In this document: positions 17,332 through 26,437 of the stretch, one piece after another | Position numbering within the stretch: the first letter of the stretch is position 1 | Layout: every line of letters begins with the position of its first letter | NCBI GenBank assembly: GCA_036960565.1 | Contig: JBALXQ010000012.1 | Coordinates: forward strand, 51,701-115,700 | Source: Bermanella sp036960565 | Lineage (GTDB): Bacteria; Pseudomonadota; Gammaproteobacteria; Pseudomonadales; Oceanobacteraceae | DNA: 64,000 bases | Direction: 5' to 3' | Made by a program: the position numbers and the translations under genes | Notes under the pieces: generated by a model | The model's input: the letters and a program-made list of their open reading frames with translations, nothing else | What the model was told of the DNA's origin: nothing | Database searches by the model: none

Positions 17332-17625
17332 GGGACTTCCTGTATTAAGCGCTGGCAGTCATAAAAATCACAACACATTACGAAAACTGCTCATAGATAA
17401 AGATTAGTCATTTGGCACAAGAAAGGATATTGAATGCCTTAACCTGGCATTTTATCAAATACAATCAATCAGCACACACGCTTTTATTTTCAGTATGCAT
17501 ATCAGGCTCATGGACTTATTACCTATTAATAAACAAGCCTGTTCAAGCTCATGATGAAGCCATTATTGACTACACTGAATGAAGATGATTAAACCACTAC
17601 CATACCAATATACAGGCTAGGGTTA

Positions 17626-18372
17626 ATGAAGAAGGTTTCAGGTCTTACCAGTTTGATACTGCTATTGATGGTTTCAAATTCCCATGCTCTGGACAAGCTC
17701 AGCTGTGCTGTCACTGGGGCTTTTCCACCACTTCATTACATGGAGAATAATATCCTGCTGGGCATGGATGTAGACCTGTTTCATCTGGCTGCTAACAACC
17801 TAAATATTAAGGTTGATATCGTTACCATGCCGCTGGAGCGCATTCTACACAAGATAAAGGTAGGCTCCCTAGACTGCATGTTTGCCGCCTTTAAAACCCC
17901 AGAAAGAGCCTTATTTATGGATTACACCAGCGTTCCTATTCATGTCTCGTCCTTGGTGTTTTTTGAAAAAATAGGATCTCAAATGAAATTTAACTCACTT
18001 GAAGATTTAAACGGATTAACTGTGGGTTTAATGCGCGGTTTCAAAACCAGTAAAGGGTTTGATACAGCACTCAATAAAGGCATGTTTAAAGTTGAGTTTG
18101 TTAATAACTTTGAACAAAATTTTCGTAAACTAAGTTACGGACGTATCGACCTAGTACTGGTTAATCGTTATGTGGGAGGGCGTGTATTGAAAGTGAATCA
18201 AATTAAAAATGTGCAGCCATTGCCCGTACCGTATATTGAACAGCCTGCTTATTTAACCTTCTCTAAAAAAAAGCAACTCAAGAAATTAGTTCCATTGTTT
18301 GATGCTGAATTTTCCAATGCCATGAAGAATGGCCAATTTCAAAAAATAACCCATAAATATATCGCCAATTAA
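17626..18372 (+). CDS. Periplasmic solute-binding protein (SBP family 3)
   Basis: 248 residues with signal peptide (MKKVSGLTSLILLLMVSNSHA). PBPb signatures: LSCAVTGAFPPLHYMENNILLGMDVDLFHLAA, DCMFAAFKTPERALFMDYT, LNGLTVGLMRGFKTSKGFD, and the RIDLVLVNRYVGG hinge segment. It resembles the orphan amino-acid-type binding proteins of marine gammaproteobacteria. No ABC genes are adjacent; the gene is inserted head-to-head with one NCS2 permease and tail-to-tail with the other. A terminator follows immediately. Role in purine uptake is not indicated by the fold and would be guesswork. Confidence 0.82.
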   Translation: MKKVSGLTSLILLLMVSNSHALDKLSCAVTGAFPPLHYMENNILLGMDVDLFHLAANNLNIKVDIVTMPLERILHKIKVGSLDCMFAAFKTPERALFMDYTSVPIHVSSLVFFEKIGSQMKFNSLEDLNGLTVGLMRGFKTSKGFDTALNKGMFKVEFVNNFEQNFRKLSYGRIDLVLVNRYVGGRVLKVNQIKNVQPLPVPYIEQPAYLTFSKKKQLKKLVPLFDAEFSNAMKNGQFQKITHKYIAN

Positions 18373-18376
18373 AATT

Positions 18377-18416
18377 AAAAAAGCCCAAGCAATTGTGTAA
18401 ATCGCCTGGGCTTTTA
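18377..18416 (+). terminator. Rho-independent terminator
   Basis: AAAAAGCCCA (18379-18387 region) pairs with TGGGCTTTT (18407-18415), with an inner GC/GC pair; A-run and T-run on the two sides suit the convergent genes on both strands. Confidence 0.75.
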
Positions 18417-18443
18417 GTTTTCAGGTATTAATGCATTACGCCA

Positions 18444-19790
18444 TTAAGATTGTACAGAAGACTGCGCCGAAGGTAATTCTTCAGTTTCGTCGTCATCCAT
18501 GGCTTCAATTTCACGACCAGGCAATATCAGGTTAAGGAACAAGGCCACTAGCGAACCAGTGGTAATGCCCGAGGCTAAAATGACTTTTAAGAATTCAGGC
18601 AAGTTACCCAACAATTCAGGGCGAGCGGTTACTGCCATGCCTGCACCAATGCCCACGGCGACTATGATGCCGTTACGCTTGTTGTGTTCGGTTTTAGAGA
18701 GGATATTCACACCTGCGGTAATGATCATGGCAAACATCACCAGTCCAGCACCACCTAATACAGGTAAAGGAATAATGACCACTAGCGCGCCCAAAATTGG
18801 GAACAAGCCAGCCAGTACCAACATGGCGCCAGTGATGGCTACTACATAACGACTGGCCACACCGGTCATGCCGACAATGCCCACGTTTTGCGAGAAAGAA
18901 GAAAACGGCGTAGTAGAAAAGATTGATGCCAAAGCTGAACCCAGACCATCTGCCAGAATACCGCGTGACAGTTTTTTACCGGTAAGCTTGGTTTTGGTGA
19001 CATCTGAAAGCGCTAGGAAGTCACCTGTCGATTCAATAATAGTTACCAAGTACGCGATAGACATACCGATAATGCCACTAATAGGAAAGCTTAAACCAAA
19101 GTGAAACGGGCTAGGCAAGGCAACTAATGCAGCTTGTTCAACTGGGGTGAAATCTACAAGGCCAGCAAAGGCACAAACAACAAAACCCGTCACAATGCCA
19201 ATAACAACAGCGGACGCGCCAAAGATACCTTTACCAAACTGCGACAATACTACTACCAAAGACAATACCAGCAGACCAATCACTAAATTGGGAATAGACG
19301 CGTAACCTTCACTGCCTACTTGGCCACCGGCAATCCAGTCAACAGCTACAGGGATAAGGGACAAACCAATCAGGGTAACCACAGTACCGGTTACAATAGG
19401 TGGGAACAGCTTGCGAATCATGGGCATGAAGAAACTGCCGATAATCATCACTAACGAGGCAACCAAGGCTGAGCCTAATATGCCCGCCACGCCATGCTCG
19501 AAACCAATGGCAATGGATACCCCCACAAACGTGAAGCTGGTGCCCATGACTACGGGTAAGCGAATACCGACGGGGCCAACGCCTTTACATTGAATAATAG
19601 TGACGACGCCAGAGACCAACATGGCGGCGTTTACCAGTACGACCATGTCTTCGGTGGATAAACCCAGTACACCGCCTACCACTAAGGGTACTGCGATAAT
19701 TGCACCTAACGCCGCTAGCAAATGCTGCGCCGCCAGTAGTATAGACGTGCCCACAGGTGGCTTGTCTTCAACTTTGTATAAGAGTTCCAT
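18444..19790 (-). CDS. NCS2 xanthine/uric-acid permease (paralogue)
   Basis: 448 residues from the ATG at 19790, which has a G-rich ribosome site (AAGGGGGG) just upstream; a longer in-frame start at 19841 is less likely. Same NAT signatures as its neighbour: AAQHLLAALGA and SQNVGIVGMTGVASR. Differences cluster in periplasmic or cytoplasmic loops (IAGGQVGSEGYASIPN versus IGGGQVGQVGYGSNTN) and in a 20-residue acidic C-terminal tail (EAMDDDETEELPSAQSS) absent from the other copy. Recent duplication with divergence is the simplest reading; the two may differ in affinity or substrate. Confidence 0.88.
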   Translation of the reverse strand: MELLYKVEDKPPVGTSILLAAQHLLAALGAIIAVPLVVGGVLGLSTEDMVVLVNAAMLVSGVVTIIQCKGVGPVGIRLPVVMGTSFTFVGVSIAIGFEHGVAGILGSALVASLVMIIGSFFMPMIRKLFPPIVTGTVVTLIGLSLIPVAVDWIAGGQVGSEGYASIPNLVIGLLVLSLVVVLSQFGKGIFGASAVVIGIVTGFVVCAFAGLVDFTPVEQAALVALPSPFHFGLSFPISGIIGMSIAYLVTIIESTGDFLALSDVTKTKLTGKKLSRGILADGLGSALASIFSTTPFSSFSQNVGIVGMTGVASRYVVAITGAMLVLAGLFPILGALVVIIPLPVLGGAGLVMFAMIITAGVNILSKTEHNKRNGIIVAVGIGAGMAVTARPELLGNLPEFLKVILASGITTGSLVALFLNLILPGREIEAMDDDETEELPSAQSSVQS

Positions 19791-20727
19791 AGAACCCCCC
19801 TTTTTTATTTTATTGTTTAACCAGGCCCTGACCGGATGCACCGTGCCTTAAGACTGATTGGTTGCCCACGATGGCTGCTAAACACCTAAACCGGATGAAC
19901 CGTGTTTTTGTGATTTAGCAAACTGTAGCGTACTAAGATTTGCTACAGAGACAGGAGTAAAGAATCGTGGAAAACTTTACTCGCTGTTTTGCACTGCAAA
20001 TTAATGCTGTGCAAAATTATCCAGTCACCTAAAACAATTTAGGATTTTATTGCCATGCCGGTGATAAAAATAGGCAGATGAAAATGGCAAAATATAAAAA
20101 TAACAACCGGTTTAAATTTGTGAATAAGTAATTAGGTAACGTGGTCCCTCATTAAATTGACAGAATAATTTTCGGGTTTAGTCTTTGATATTTTAGTCTT
20201 TGATATTTTAGTCTTTGATATTTAAGTATAGAATTTGAGTCTTGATACTTGAATCTGGATATTTAGTGCTGGCGACGATGTGGCGCCTATTTCTTTTTAT
20301 TCTTATTGTGCTTTTAGCATCAAGTAGCTGTTTAAAAAGCTTTATTGTCCACTTGCGCTAATTGATGCAACAAGCCATTTCTTGACCAGAAAGACAATAA
20401 ACACCTTTAGGATTAATGTCCATAGCTACTACCATAGTATGAAATGGGTATTACTCGTTTATCTAAATCCTAGCCTAAGCGCCAAAACCCCCATTAAACC
20501 TAGGCTGAAGCCTTATTAATGGTCATTTCAAGCCAAGCCTGAAGCTTTTTCAATGCCTATGGTTTTAAGACAATATTTGGCTAGAGCCGAATAGTCTAAA
20601 AAATGAGCTAAAGAATGGGGCTATCGCTGGTACTAGGACAGCACAGATAGCTGAATAACGGGGATTATGAGTACTGACAATTCATGGGCACTCACTATTC
20701 ATGAGCACTTAGCATTCAAGAGGTAAG
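19791..20727. other. 937-base intergenic stretch
   Basis: No gene is supported. Near the permease start are CTGTAGC (19923-19929) and GCTACAG (19942-19948), an operator-like inverted pair, and a repeated CCGGATGxACCGTG (near 19836 and 19890). A three-copy 15-bp tandem repeat lies at 20177-20221. The rest, AT-rich with several CCTAG/AGGCT words near 20470-20560, shows nothing I recognise. Confidence 0.5.
20177..20221. repeat. 15-bp tandem repeat, three perfect copies
   Basis: TTTAGTCTTTGATAT occurs three times without interruption (20177-20191, 20192-20206, 20207-20221), followed by degenerate relatives (GAGTCTTGATAC, GAATCTGGATAT) to about 20265. Confidence 0.9.
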
Positions 20728-21927
20728 TTAAAACGACCAATACAAGGCAAGCCGCGAAGCCAAAGTGAGTTCGGCCAATCCGTACTCGCAGGTATCACAC
20801 CCAGAAAAGTATTCCAGCTGTAGACGCGCCGACAGTTCATCGTTGAAGGCTTTGTATACCTCAAGCCGGTGCAGTTGGCTGTCGTCATCTAGGTTAATTT
20901 GCACGCTTTGGCGGTACTGCCATAAATCCCAACTTTCTTCACTTAGGTACTGCAAATACACATAATGTTTACGCAGCTGTCCTACGGCTTGCTGTGACTG
21001 CGAGGTAGTTTCACTGCCGTTCAAGATTAACTCTTCAATAAAAGCCCACTCCGCCTTGCTGTAACCATGCTGGTTATACAAGTATTCAGCACTAAACAGC
21101 CCAGCGTTAGTAGATTGGTAGGCCAGCCCCACCACCCACTTTATATACTCATGCTGATTTTCACTTAATGGCGTAGAAGCTTTCTCTCGGTTTTGCTCAA
21201 CCGATGCCTCTGTTCTTATTAGCCAGTGGTCTCCAAATAAACTGCTCATATTGGCGGCCCAACTAGGCTTGCTACCGGGCACCTGATAAACCAACCAAGA
21301 GCCATCAATGTTGCCGGTGTATGCCATTCTTAATACTTGTTGGGTTGTGGCACTTTGGCCTGACTGAGGTAGGTCCACCACATAGCCCGCCATTTGCCAT
21401 GAACCATAATTAAAGTTGGCAGCGATTAAATCCCAGCCTTTAAGTTGCTCTAGATTATCGGCATCTAGATAAGGACGATCTTGGTAAGGACGCAGCAAGT
21501 TAGCTAAATTCCAATTGTAGCCGTTGCTCCACTGGGGTTTTATACGCCCCATTTTCAATCCATAGCGCTTAGAATCACTGCTCCAGCTGCCGTAGGCTTC
21601 TAATACATGGGTTTGGGTATCTTCGTGATTATTGTCAGTGGCCATTACACGGGTAAGTGCTTGCCAGTTTTCCCCTTGCTGGGTTTGAACTTGAAGGTCT
21701 ACCGCCAACTGGTGAGTGGAATTGTCCGCTCCTTCGCTGGCCTGATTATATTGCTGGTAATAAAATAAGCGGTTTTGGCTATTTAACAATGAGGGCGCTT
21801 CTACAGGCGCATTGTCAAAGGGGTCTTCAATATCGTTAACATTTTCAGGCTTAGTTTGGGCACTCGCTTGAGTGCCCATTTGAGCACCGACCAGCACCAA
21901 TATAAATAAGGCTTTTTTAAAATTCAT
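20728..21927 (-). CDS. Predicted outer-membrane beta-barrel protein of a Lol-like ABC operon
   Basis: 399 residues. Signal peptide at 1-23 (LFILVLVGAQMGTQASA), then alternating aromatic/polar strands throughout and a C-terminal Phe (RLALYWSF), the usual outer-membrane insertion signal. Segments such as RLFYYQQYNQ, LKMGRIKPQWSNGYNWNLANLLRPYQDRPYLDADNLEQLKGWDLIAANFNYGSWQMAGYVV and HLYVYLQYLSEESWDLWQ-like repeats are barrel-like; no plug domain or POTRA is visible. Two Cys (SGCDTCEYG) lie near the end, perhaps in a loop. Last of five minus-strand genes, 31 bases after the LolA-like gene, so it is probably the outer-membrane end of that system. The family is not one I can name. Confidence 0.75.
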   Translation of the reverse strand: MNFKKALFILVLVGAQMGTQASAQTKPENVNDIEDPFDNAPVEAPSLLNSQNRLFYYQQYNQASEGADNSTHQLAVDLQVQTQQGENWQALTRVMATDNNHEDTQTHVLEAYGSWSSDSKRYGLKMGRIKPQWSNGYNWNLANLLRPYQDRPYLDADNLEQLKGWDLIAANFNYGSWQMAGYVVDLPQSGQSATTQQVLRMAYTGNIDGSWLVYQVPGSKPSWAANMSSLFGDHWLIRTEASVEQNREKASTPLSENQHEYIKWVVGLAYQSTNAGLFSAEYLYNQHGYSKAEWAFIEELILNGSETTSQSQQAVGQLRKHYVYLQYLSEESWDLWQYRQSVQINLDDDSQLHRLEVYKAFNDELSARLQLEYFSGCDTCEYGLAELTLASRLALYWSF

Positions 21928-21958
21928 GTAAAAAATTTCGCCCTTGCAACGCTTGCCA

Positions 21959-22696
21959 TTAATTCACCAAGTTACTTTTATTAAACAAGGTCTCTGGCAG
22001 CTGGCTTTTGTGCATATTGTCAAATCGCATCCAGGTATAACTGCCTTCTATAAGCGGGTTAATAAACAACATCTTGTGTATTTTCTCTTCACCATTTACC
22101 TTCATAAAGCCTTTATAAAAAGCGCTCTTTAGCAATTTTCCTGACCGAGAAAAATAATCACTCTTGATAGGTTTATGCTGTGAGTCTTTATCCATATAGA
22201 AAACGATTCTAGGGTAAGAGGCCTTTTTATGAGTGGCCAGCAGCTCTAGTTTGAAGGTATCGGTTTCTTCTATCTTGGCCTCGCCAATAATTTTAGCGCT
22301 GTAATGAGTGGACAATGCCGTGCCTAATATATCACCGTTACTGGCTTCGCCTAATAATTTCTGCGCGGCTGAAATTCGCACTACCTTGCGAGTACCTGGA
22401 AAATAGATCCACATATTATTGTCTCGGCTTAAAATCATGCGGCCTTTTTCGCGAGCGGGCGATTCAAATGTTACATGGGATTTATCGCCCAGTACTTTTA
22501 CCAACACTTGATTGGTACGTGGTTTACGATTCTTCTTATAACTCACGGTGGTGGTTTGCATAGTAAAACCAGAATCGTTATACCCCCGGTAACTGTCTAG
22601 TATAGACACCAGTTCATTGGCATTGGGCACGGCGTTGTTAAGTGCCCAAAGCGGCGTTGAAAAAACAAACAATAAAAAAGTAAATAAACGTTTCAT
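21959..22696 (-). CDS. LolA-like outer-membrane lipoprotein-sorting protein (PF17131 type)
   Basis: 245 residues from the ATG at 22696 (AGGGAG seven bases upstream; an ATG at 22714 is in frame but lacks a site). Signal peptide MKRLFTFLLFVFSTPLWA. The periplasmic domain has the signature of the LolA_like family: GRMILSRDNNMWIYFPGTRKVVRISAAQKLLGEASNGDILG and a C-terminal KSDYFSRSGKLLKSAFYKGF. Such proteins carry lipids or acyl chains between membranes in a half-barrel, usually beside RND or FtsX-type exporters. Ten bases separate it from the permease stop, so one transcript. The likely cargo, lipid or lipoprotein, is inferred from the family. Confidence 0.85.
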   Translation of the reverse strand: MKRLFTFLLFVFSTPLWALNNAVPNANELVSILDSYRGYNDSGFTMQTTTVSYKKNRKPRTNQVLVKVLGDKSHVTFESPAREKGRMILSRDNNMWIYFPGTRKVVRISAAQKLLGEASNGDILGTALSTHYSAKIIGEAKIEETDTFKLELLATHKKASYPRIVFYMDKDSQHKPIKSDYFSRSGKLLKSAFYKGFMKVNGEEKIHKMLFINPLIEGSYTWMRFDNMHKSQLPETLFNKSNLVN

Positions 22697-22706
22697 ATAA
22701 AACTCC

Positions 22707-23930
22707 CTATGCAAAGCGTAACGCTTGAGTAATCTGTAAACGAGACGCCTTTACCGCAGGGTATATACTGGACACAACCGCCATCACCAATCCTAATGCG
22801 GCGGTTTCAAGGATAATACCCGTTTCAAAAAACACCCTAACCGGATACGTTTGAGTGGCACCAGGAGGCGTGGGCATCATAAATTGCAATGCGGTAATGG
22901 TTTCAGCCAGAATAAATCCGGTGGCAATACCCGCAAGACAACCAATTACCCCTAATATGCCCGCTTCTGTCATCACCATAAAGACAACACCACTGCGGGT
23001 GGCACCAATTGCGCGAATGGTGCCTATTTCATTGGTCCGCTCCATCACTGACATGAGCATGGTATTGGAAATACTCAATGCCACAATAAATAAGACAATA
23101 AGTTTAATGAAGAAGAAAATACTGCCGTACATGGCCACTACTTCGTTATATAAGGTGGCTAATTCATCCCAGGTTTTAATTTCTAAATTCAGTTCTTGAT
23201 CCACTATAATTTGATTAAGTTGCTTCACCACCTGTTGCGTATGCTCTGTTTCATCTAGCATTAACACTAAACGGGTAACATCCTGGGTATACATTAAATC
23301 TTGCACGTGGTTTAAATTTAAGCGAATGATGATGTTATCTAACTCTCGTACGCCTGTGCTTAACACCCCAGTTAGTTCCACATCTACCGCATTCATGGCA
23401 CCGTCTGCTGTGCTGGCCAAGAGCGTTAAATATTCACCAACCTCTACGTTAAGCGCTTTAACTAAGCCGGCACCGATTAATCCACCGGCGGTGTTTTCTG
23501 GAAATAAAGACTCGCCTTTTATAATATTAATAGACGAACTAAGCATGGCTTCTTTATCGGCATCTATCCCCGCACCCACTACGGCAATGGAATGACGACC
23601 ATTAGTAATGAGGCCTGAAAAGTTTAGCCTAGGCGTCGCCAGCACCACATGCTCAATACTGTCTATGGCCGCCTGTGTTTTCTGTTGTAATTCAGGGGAC
23701 AATAAATAAGCCTCGGGCTCAGAGGTACCATAATCATTAAAGCCCTTTTTATAAATTTGAATGTGCCCCAATTCTGAATGAATAATCCCTTCACGGTGAC
23801 CTTCATGCATGGCGCTAATGTAGCCACCAAAAATAATGAGACTGGCCACCCCAAACTGAATGGCAACAAGCGTAATAAGACTACGCCGGTAGTTGCGAAT
23901 GACATTAAGTAGAGCTATTTTAAACTGCAT
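22707..23930 (-). CDS. ABC transporter permease, FtsX/MacB/LolE type
   Basis: 407 residues from the ATG at 23930 (AAGG nine bases upstream). One N-terminal membrane helix (SLITLVAIQFGVASLIIFGGY), a large periplasmic MacB_PCD-type domain (about 45-270), and three C-terminal helices with the FtsX core (FIVALSISNTMLMSVMERTNEIGTIRAIGATRSGVVFMVMTEAGILGVIG). It has the LolC/E and MacB topology, for pulling substrates out of the inner membrane rather than across it. It begins 10 bases after the stop of the TPR-like gene. Only one permease gene is present, so a homodimer is likely. Confidence 0.88.
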   Translation of the reverse strand: MQFKIALLNVIRNYRRSLITLVAIQFGVASLIIFGGYISAMHEGHREGIIHSELGHIQIYKKGFNDYGTSEPEAYLLSPELQQKTQAAIDSIEHVVLATPRLNFSGLITNGRHSIAVVGAGIDADKEAMLSSSINIIKGESLFPENTAGGLIGAGLVKALNVEVGEYLTLLASTADGAMNAVDVELTGVLSTGVRELDNIIIRLNLNHVQDLMYTQDVTRLVLMLDETEHTQQVVKQLNQIIVDQELNLEIKTWDELATLYNEVVAMYGSIFFFIKLIVLFIVALSISNTMLMSVMERTNEIGTIRAIGATRSGVVFMVMTEAGILGVIGCLAGIATGFILAETITALQFMMPTPPGATQTYPVRVFFETGIILETAALGLVMAVVSSIYPAVKASRLQITQALRFA

Positions 23931-23940
23931 TATATTCGCC

Positions 23941-24633
23941 TTACATATCATCTAAATATTGGGCAGCCTGGACACTCCAAACCGGATCTTTCTTAGCTAT
24001 TACGGTTTTCCATAAAGTACGCGCTTCATCTTGTTTATTGTCGTTTCTTAAAGCCAAGGCTAAGAAGGTATCGACCATATTTAAAAACCCAGGAGCAATA
24101 TCCTCCCCTAGTTTTTGTTTCAAATAATTTAAATCGGTCACGCCGTAATGAGCACGCCTTAAAAAGCTAGGCACAATCGCACTGTTAATGCCTCGCTGTA
24201 AGCGAGCACCTAAATTTTCTGGTGCAGCATTAACCGCTCTATCCATTAGGCGGTTGGCTTGACTGCCAAACAGACGCACCTTTGAAAGGTTTTGTAAAAC
24301 ATAGGTCACTTTAAAGCTTACAATACTGCCCCTTAGCGCCATTAGTTCGTAATCTGTTGGGTGACTTTTTAGGTAGAATTCAATTTGCTTATCGAGTGCT
24401 TCTATTTGTTCAAACTCGGCATTTTTTTCTATCATCCAATAAGAGGCTTGTATGAACCATAATAGGCGCTGTTGTTGCTGGGTTTTGTTATCAACCAATT
24501 GCAGCCTATTAATTTCCATTTCTCTTAAGTTTTGAGTTTCGGGAATATGAGTGAGCGTATCAGCAAAGGCCGGTAACATAAGACTTAACCAAATAATGCA
24601 TAACGCAATTGTATTCCGAGTGAGTTTATTCAC
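23941..24633 (-). CDS. Exported TPR-like protein in Lol-like operon
   Basis: 230 residues with a GTG start at 24633 preceded by AAGGG. A signal peptide (ALCIIWLSLMLPAFA) is followed by all-helical sequence with TPR-like spacing (ALDKQIEFYLKSHPTDYELMALRGSIVSFKVTYVLQNLSKV, ANRLMDRAVNAAPENLGARLQRGIN, ALALRNDNKQDEARTLWKTVIAKKDP). The family is not recognised, but TPR proteins commonly act as adaptors in envelope complexes. It lies between ATPase and permease genes and overlaps neither; its translation may be coupled to the permease. It probably binds the permease or the carrier in the periplasm, an inference from position. Confidence 0.75.
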   Translation of the reverse strand: MNKLTRNTIALCIIWLSLMLPAFADTLTHIPETQNLREMEINRLQLVDNKTQQQQRLLWFIQASYWMIEKNAEFEQIEALDKQIEFYLKSHPTDYELMALRGSIVSFKVTYVLQNLSKVRLFGSQANRLMDRAVNAAPENLGARLQRGINSAIVPSFLRRAHYGVTDLNYLKQKLGEDIAPGFLNMVDTFLALALRNDNKQDEARTLWKTVIAKKDPVWSVQAAQYLDDM

Positions 24634-24718
24634 GTGTTTCCCTTGTTCTTATTCTTACTATTAATATTAAAAAATAAGCTATATAAATGAGCTTATACAC
24701 TCGACTTTTAACTGGGCT

Positions 24719-25420
24719 CTAACGTGCATTTTCTGAATGATGATTTTTAGAGACGTCTTTAATTAACAGGCCATCTTTAAGCTCAACCACACGCGTGGCA
24801 GATTGAATAATGCTTTCATCATGCGTGGCCAATATAAACGTGAGCCCTTGCTCCTGGCTTAACGTCTTCATCAGTTGAATAATTTGCGTTGAATTTTTGG
24901 AATCAAGATTAGCAGTGGGTTCATCGGCTAGAATCACCGCGGGGTTTGTTACCAAGGCACGGGCAATGGCCACACGCTGAATTTGCCCACCCGATAATTG
25001 CGTAGGGCGATGTTGTAAAAAGTCCCCCAGCCCAACTTGCTGCAAAGCGATTGTGGCCCGTGCTTTAGCATTTTTGGCTTTTTGTAAACTTAACGGATAC
25101 ATCACGTTTTCCAACGCCGTTAATACCGCAATAAGATTGAAGGACTGAAAAATAAAACCAATATGATCGCGCCTTAATTGAGATTTCTGCCTGTCATTTA
25201 AGCTAGACAAGTTTTTACCCGCAATGAAAACTTGCCCTGAGGTGGCTTCATCCATAGCGCCTATAATGCTAAGCAAGGAGCTTTTACCACTGCCACTGGC
25301 GCCCATTAGCACCACAAATTCCCCTTTGTTGGCCTGAAAATCAACGCCCTTCAAGGCATCCACAAAGGAATCTCCAAGAGGATGACGGCGCTTAACCTGT
25401 TGAATATCAATGACTGGCAT
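24719..25420 (-). CDS. ABC transporter ATP-binding protein, LolD/MacB family
   Basis: 233 residues from the ATG at 25420, which has GAGGA six bases upstream; a longer in-frame start at 25456 lacks one. Walker A GASGSGKSS, Q-loop FQSFNLIAVLTALENV, signature LSGGQIQRVAIARAL, Walker B VILADEPTANLD, and H-loop LATHDESI are all intact. The sequence groups with LolD, MacB and FtsE-like ATPases, which pair with FtsX-type permeases. First gene of the five-gene operon ending with the outer-membrane barrel. Confidence 0.92.
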   Translation of the reverse strand: MPVIDIQQVKRRHPLGDSFVDALKGVDFQANKGEFVVLMGASGSGKSSLLSIIGAMDEATSGQVFIAGKNLSSLNDRQKSQLRRDHIGFIFQSFNLIAVLTALENVMYPLSLQKAKNAKARATIALQQVGLGDFLQHRPTQLSGGQIQRVAIARALVTNPAVILADEPTANLDSKNSTQIIQLMKTLSQEQGLTFILATHDESIIQSATRVVELKDGLLIKDVSKNHHSENAR

Positions 25421-25504
25421 TTCTGTCCTCTGCCTTAATAAAGGCGTAATCCTCACATACCAACCTGCCTACACAGGTTGGTGAATTATTATTTTTCTTG
25501 CTCT

Positions 25505-26437
25505 TTACAGTAACTTAATGGGCACATGCATGGCGATTAACCACTTACCTTGTGGATTATCATGGCCACTTTGAATAACAATCTCGTAGCAAGGTTTGTC
25601 GTCTGGTACATAGCCACTTTTGGGTAACCAATCGCCCATGATATTTTTCCAAGGCGTATCAAAATCGTTATTCATGATGACTATGTTAAATACCGCATAG
25701 GTGCCCTTGGCAAGGGTTTGTAATGCCATCTCACCACTGTTCACAAAGCCCGTGGGAATAGTAATGCAGGCGTCATAGCGGCAATTTTCTTCGGCGGTGA
25801 CACTGGAATTATCCCAGATGACCCCGATAATTTTTTCGCTCATGATGAGCCCACGACTAATGGCCCAAGGAATAAGCTTGTCGTAAGCCTGACTGCACCC
25901 TTCAAAGCCATAAGCGCCCAACCGTCGTGTGTAAGCCACCTCTAGGCTGTCTATGTGCTCAATACTCACCTTGTATTCATGCTGCATGCTAGGGCTCGGA
26001 TCTTCCCATTCCACCGTATTCACATCATAGGTTGTAAGGTTTTCAGATGAGTGTCCTGTGTTGCTAATAATGTGTCGCTGGTTGCTATTTTCCTTTTTAA
26101 AGCCACTGGGCGTTACCCCGAAGTGTTGTTTAAAGCTGCGAGCAAAATTTTGTGAACTGGAAAAACAGAAATTTTGCGAAAGACGGGTGATATCTATAGA
26201 TGGATCATGGATAAGAGTACGAGCGGCACCTTCAACCCGTAAGCGCTTGTTAAACTCCCCCACGGTTTCCCCCACCATAGAATTAAACAAACGGTGAAAG
26301 TGAAACTTGGAGAAGTGAGCCGCCTGAGCAATTTCATCCAGCGTTAACTCGGTTTGCAAGTTATTGCTTATGAAGTTCATGGCCGTGCAAATACGACGGC
26401 GATACTCTTGTACTTTAGGGTTTGAGCTGGTGTTCAT
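25505..26437 (-). CDS. AraC-family regulator with GyrI-like effector domain
   Basis: 310 residues. Two helix-turn-helix motifs come first (residues about 15-120: LTLDEIAQAAHFSKFHFHRLFNSMVGETVGEFNKRLRVEGAARTL and ITRLSQNFCFSSSQNFARSFKQHFGVTPSGFKK), then a GyrI-like ligand-binding domain (about 155-308: YKVSIEHIDSLEVAYTRRLGAYGF, CITIPTGFVNSGEMALQTLAKGTYAVFNI). This is the Rob/SoxS-like layout tied to drug or small-molecule sensing. It lies 85 bases upstream of the Lol-like operon on the same strand and could control it, though no operator is evident. Confidence 0.9.
   Translation of the reverse strand: MNTSSNPKVQEYRRRICTAMNFISNNLQTELTLDEIAQAAHFSKFHFHRLFNSMVGETVGEFNKRLRVEGAARTLIHDPSIDITRLSQNFCFSSSQNFARSFKQHFGVTPSGFKKENSNQRHIISNTGHSSENLTTYDVNTVEWEDPSPSMQHEYKVSIEHIDSLEVAYTRRLGAYGFEGCSQAYDKLIPWAISRGLIMSEKIIGVIWDNSSVTAEENCRYDACITIPTGFVNSGEMALQTLAKGTYAVFNIVIMNNDFDTPWKNIMGDWLPKSGYVPDDKPCYEIVIQSGHDNPQGKWLIAMHVPIKLL

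Noticed and set aside
16166..19593. Long plus-strand frames over both NCS2 genes
   Set aside because: The same antisense frames occur in both paralogues because coding bias is copied; the minus-strand proteins are clear permeases.
19791..20000. Purine riboswitch ahead of the NCS2 permease
   Set aside because: I looked for the conserved three-way-junction cores and saw none; purine riboswitches are also mostly found in Firmicutes.
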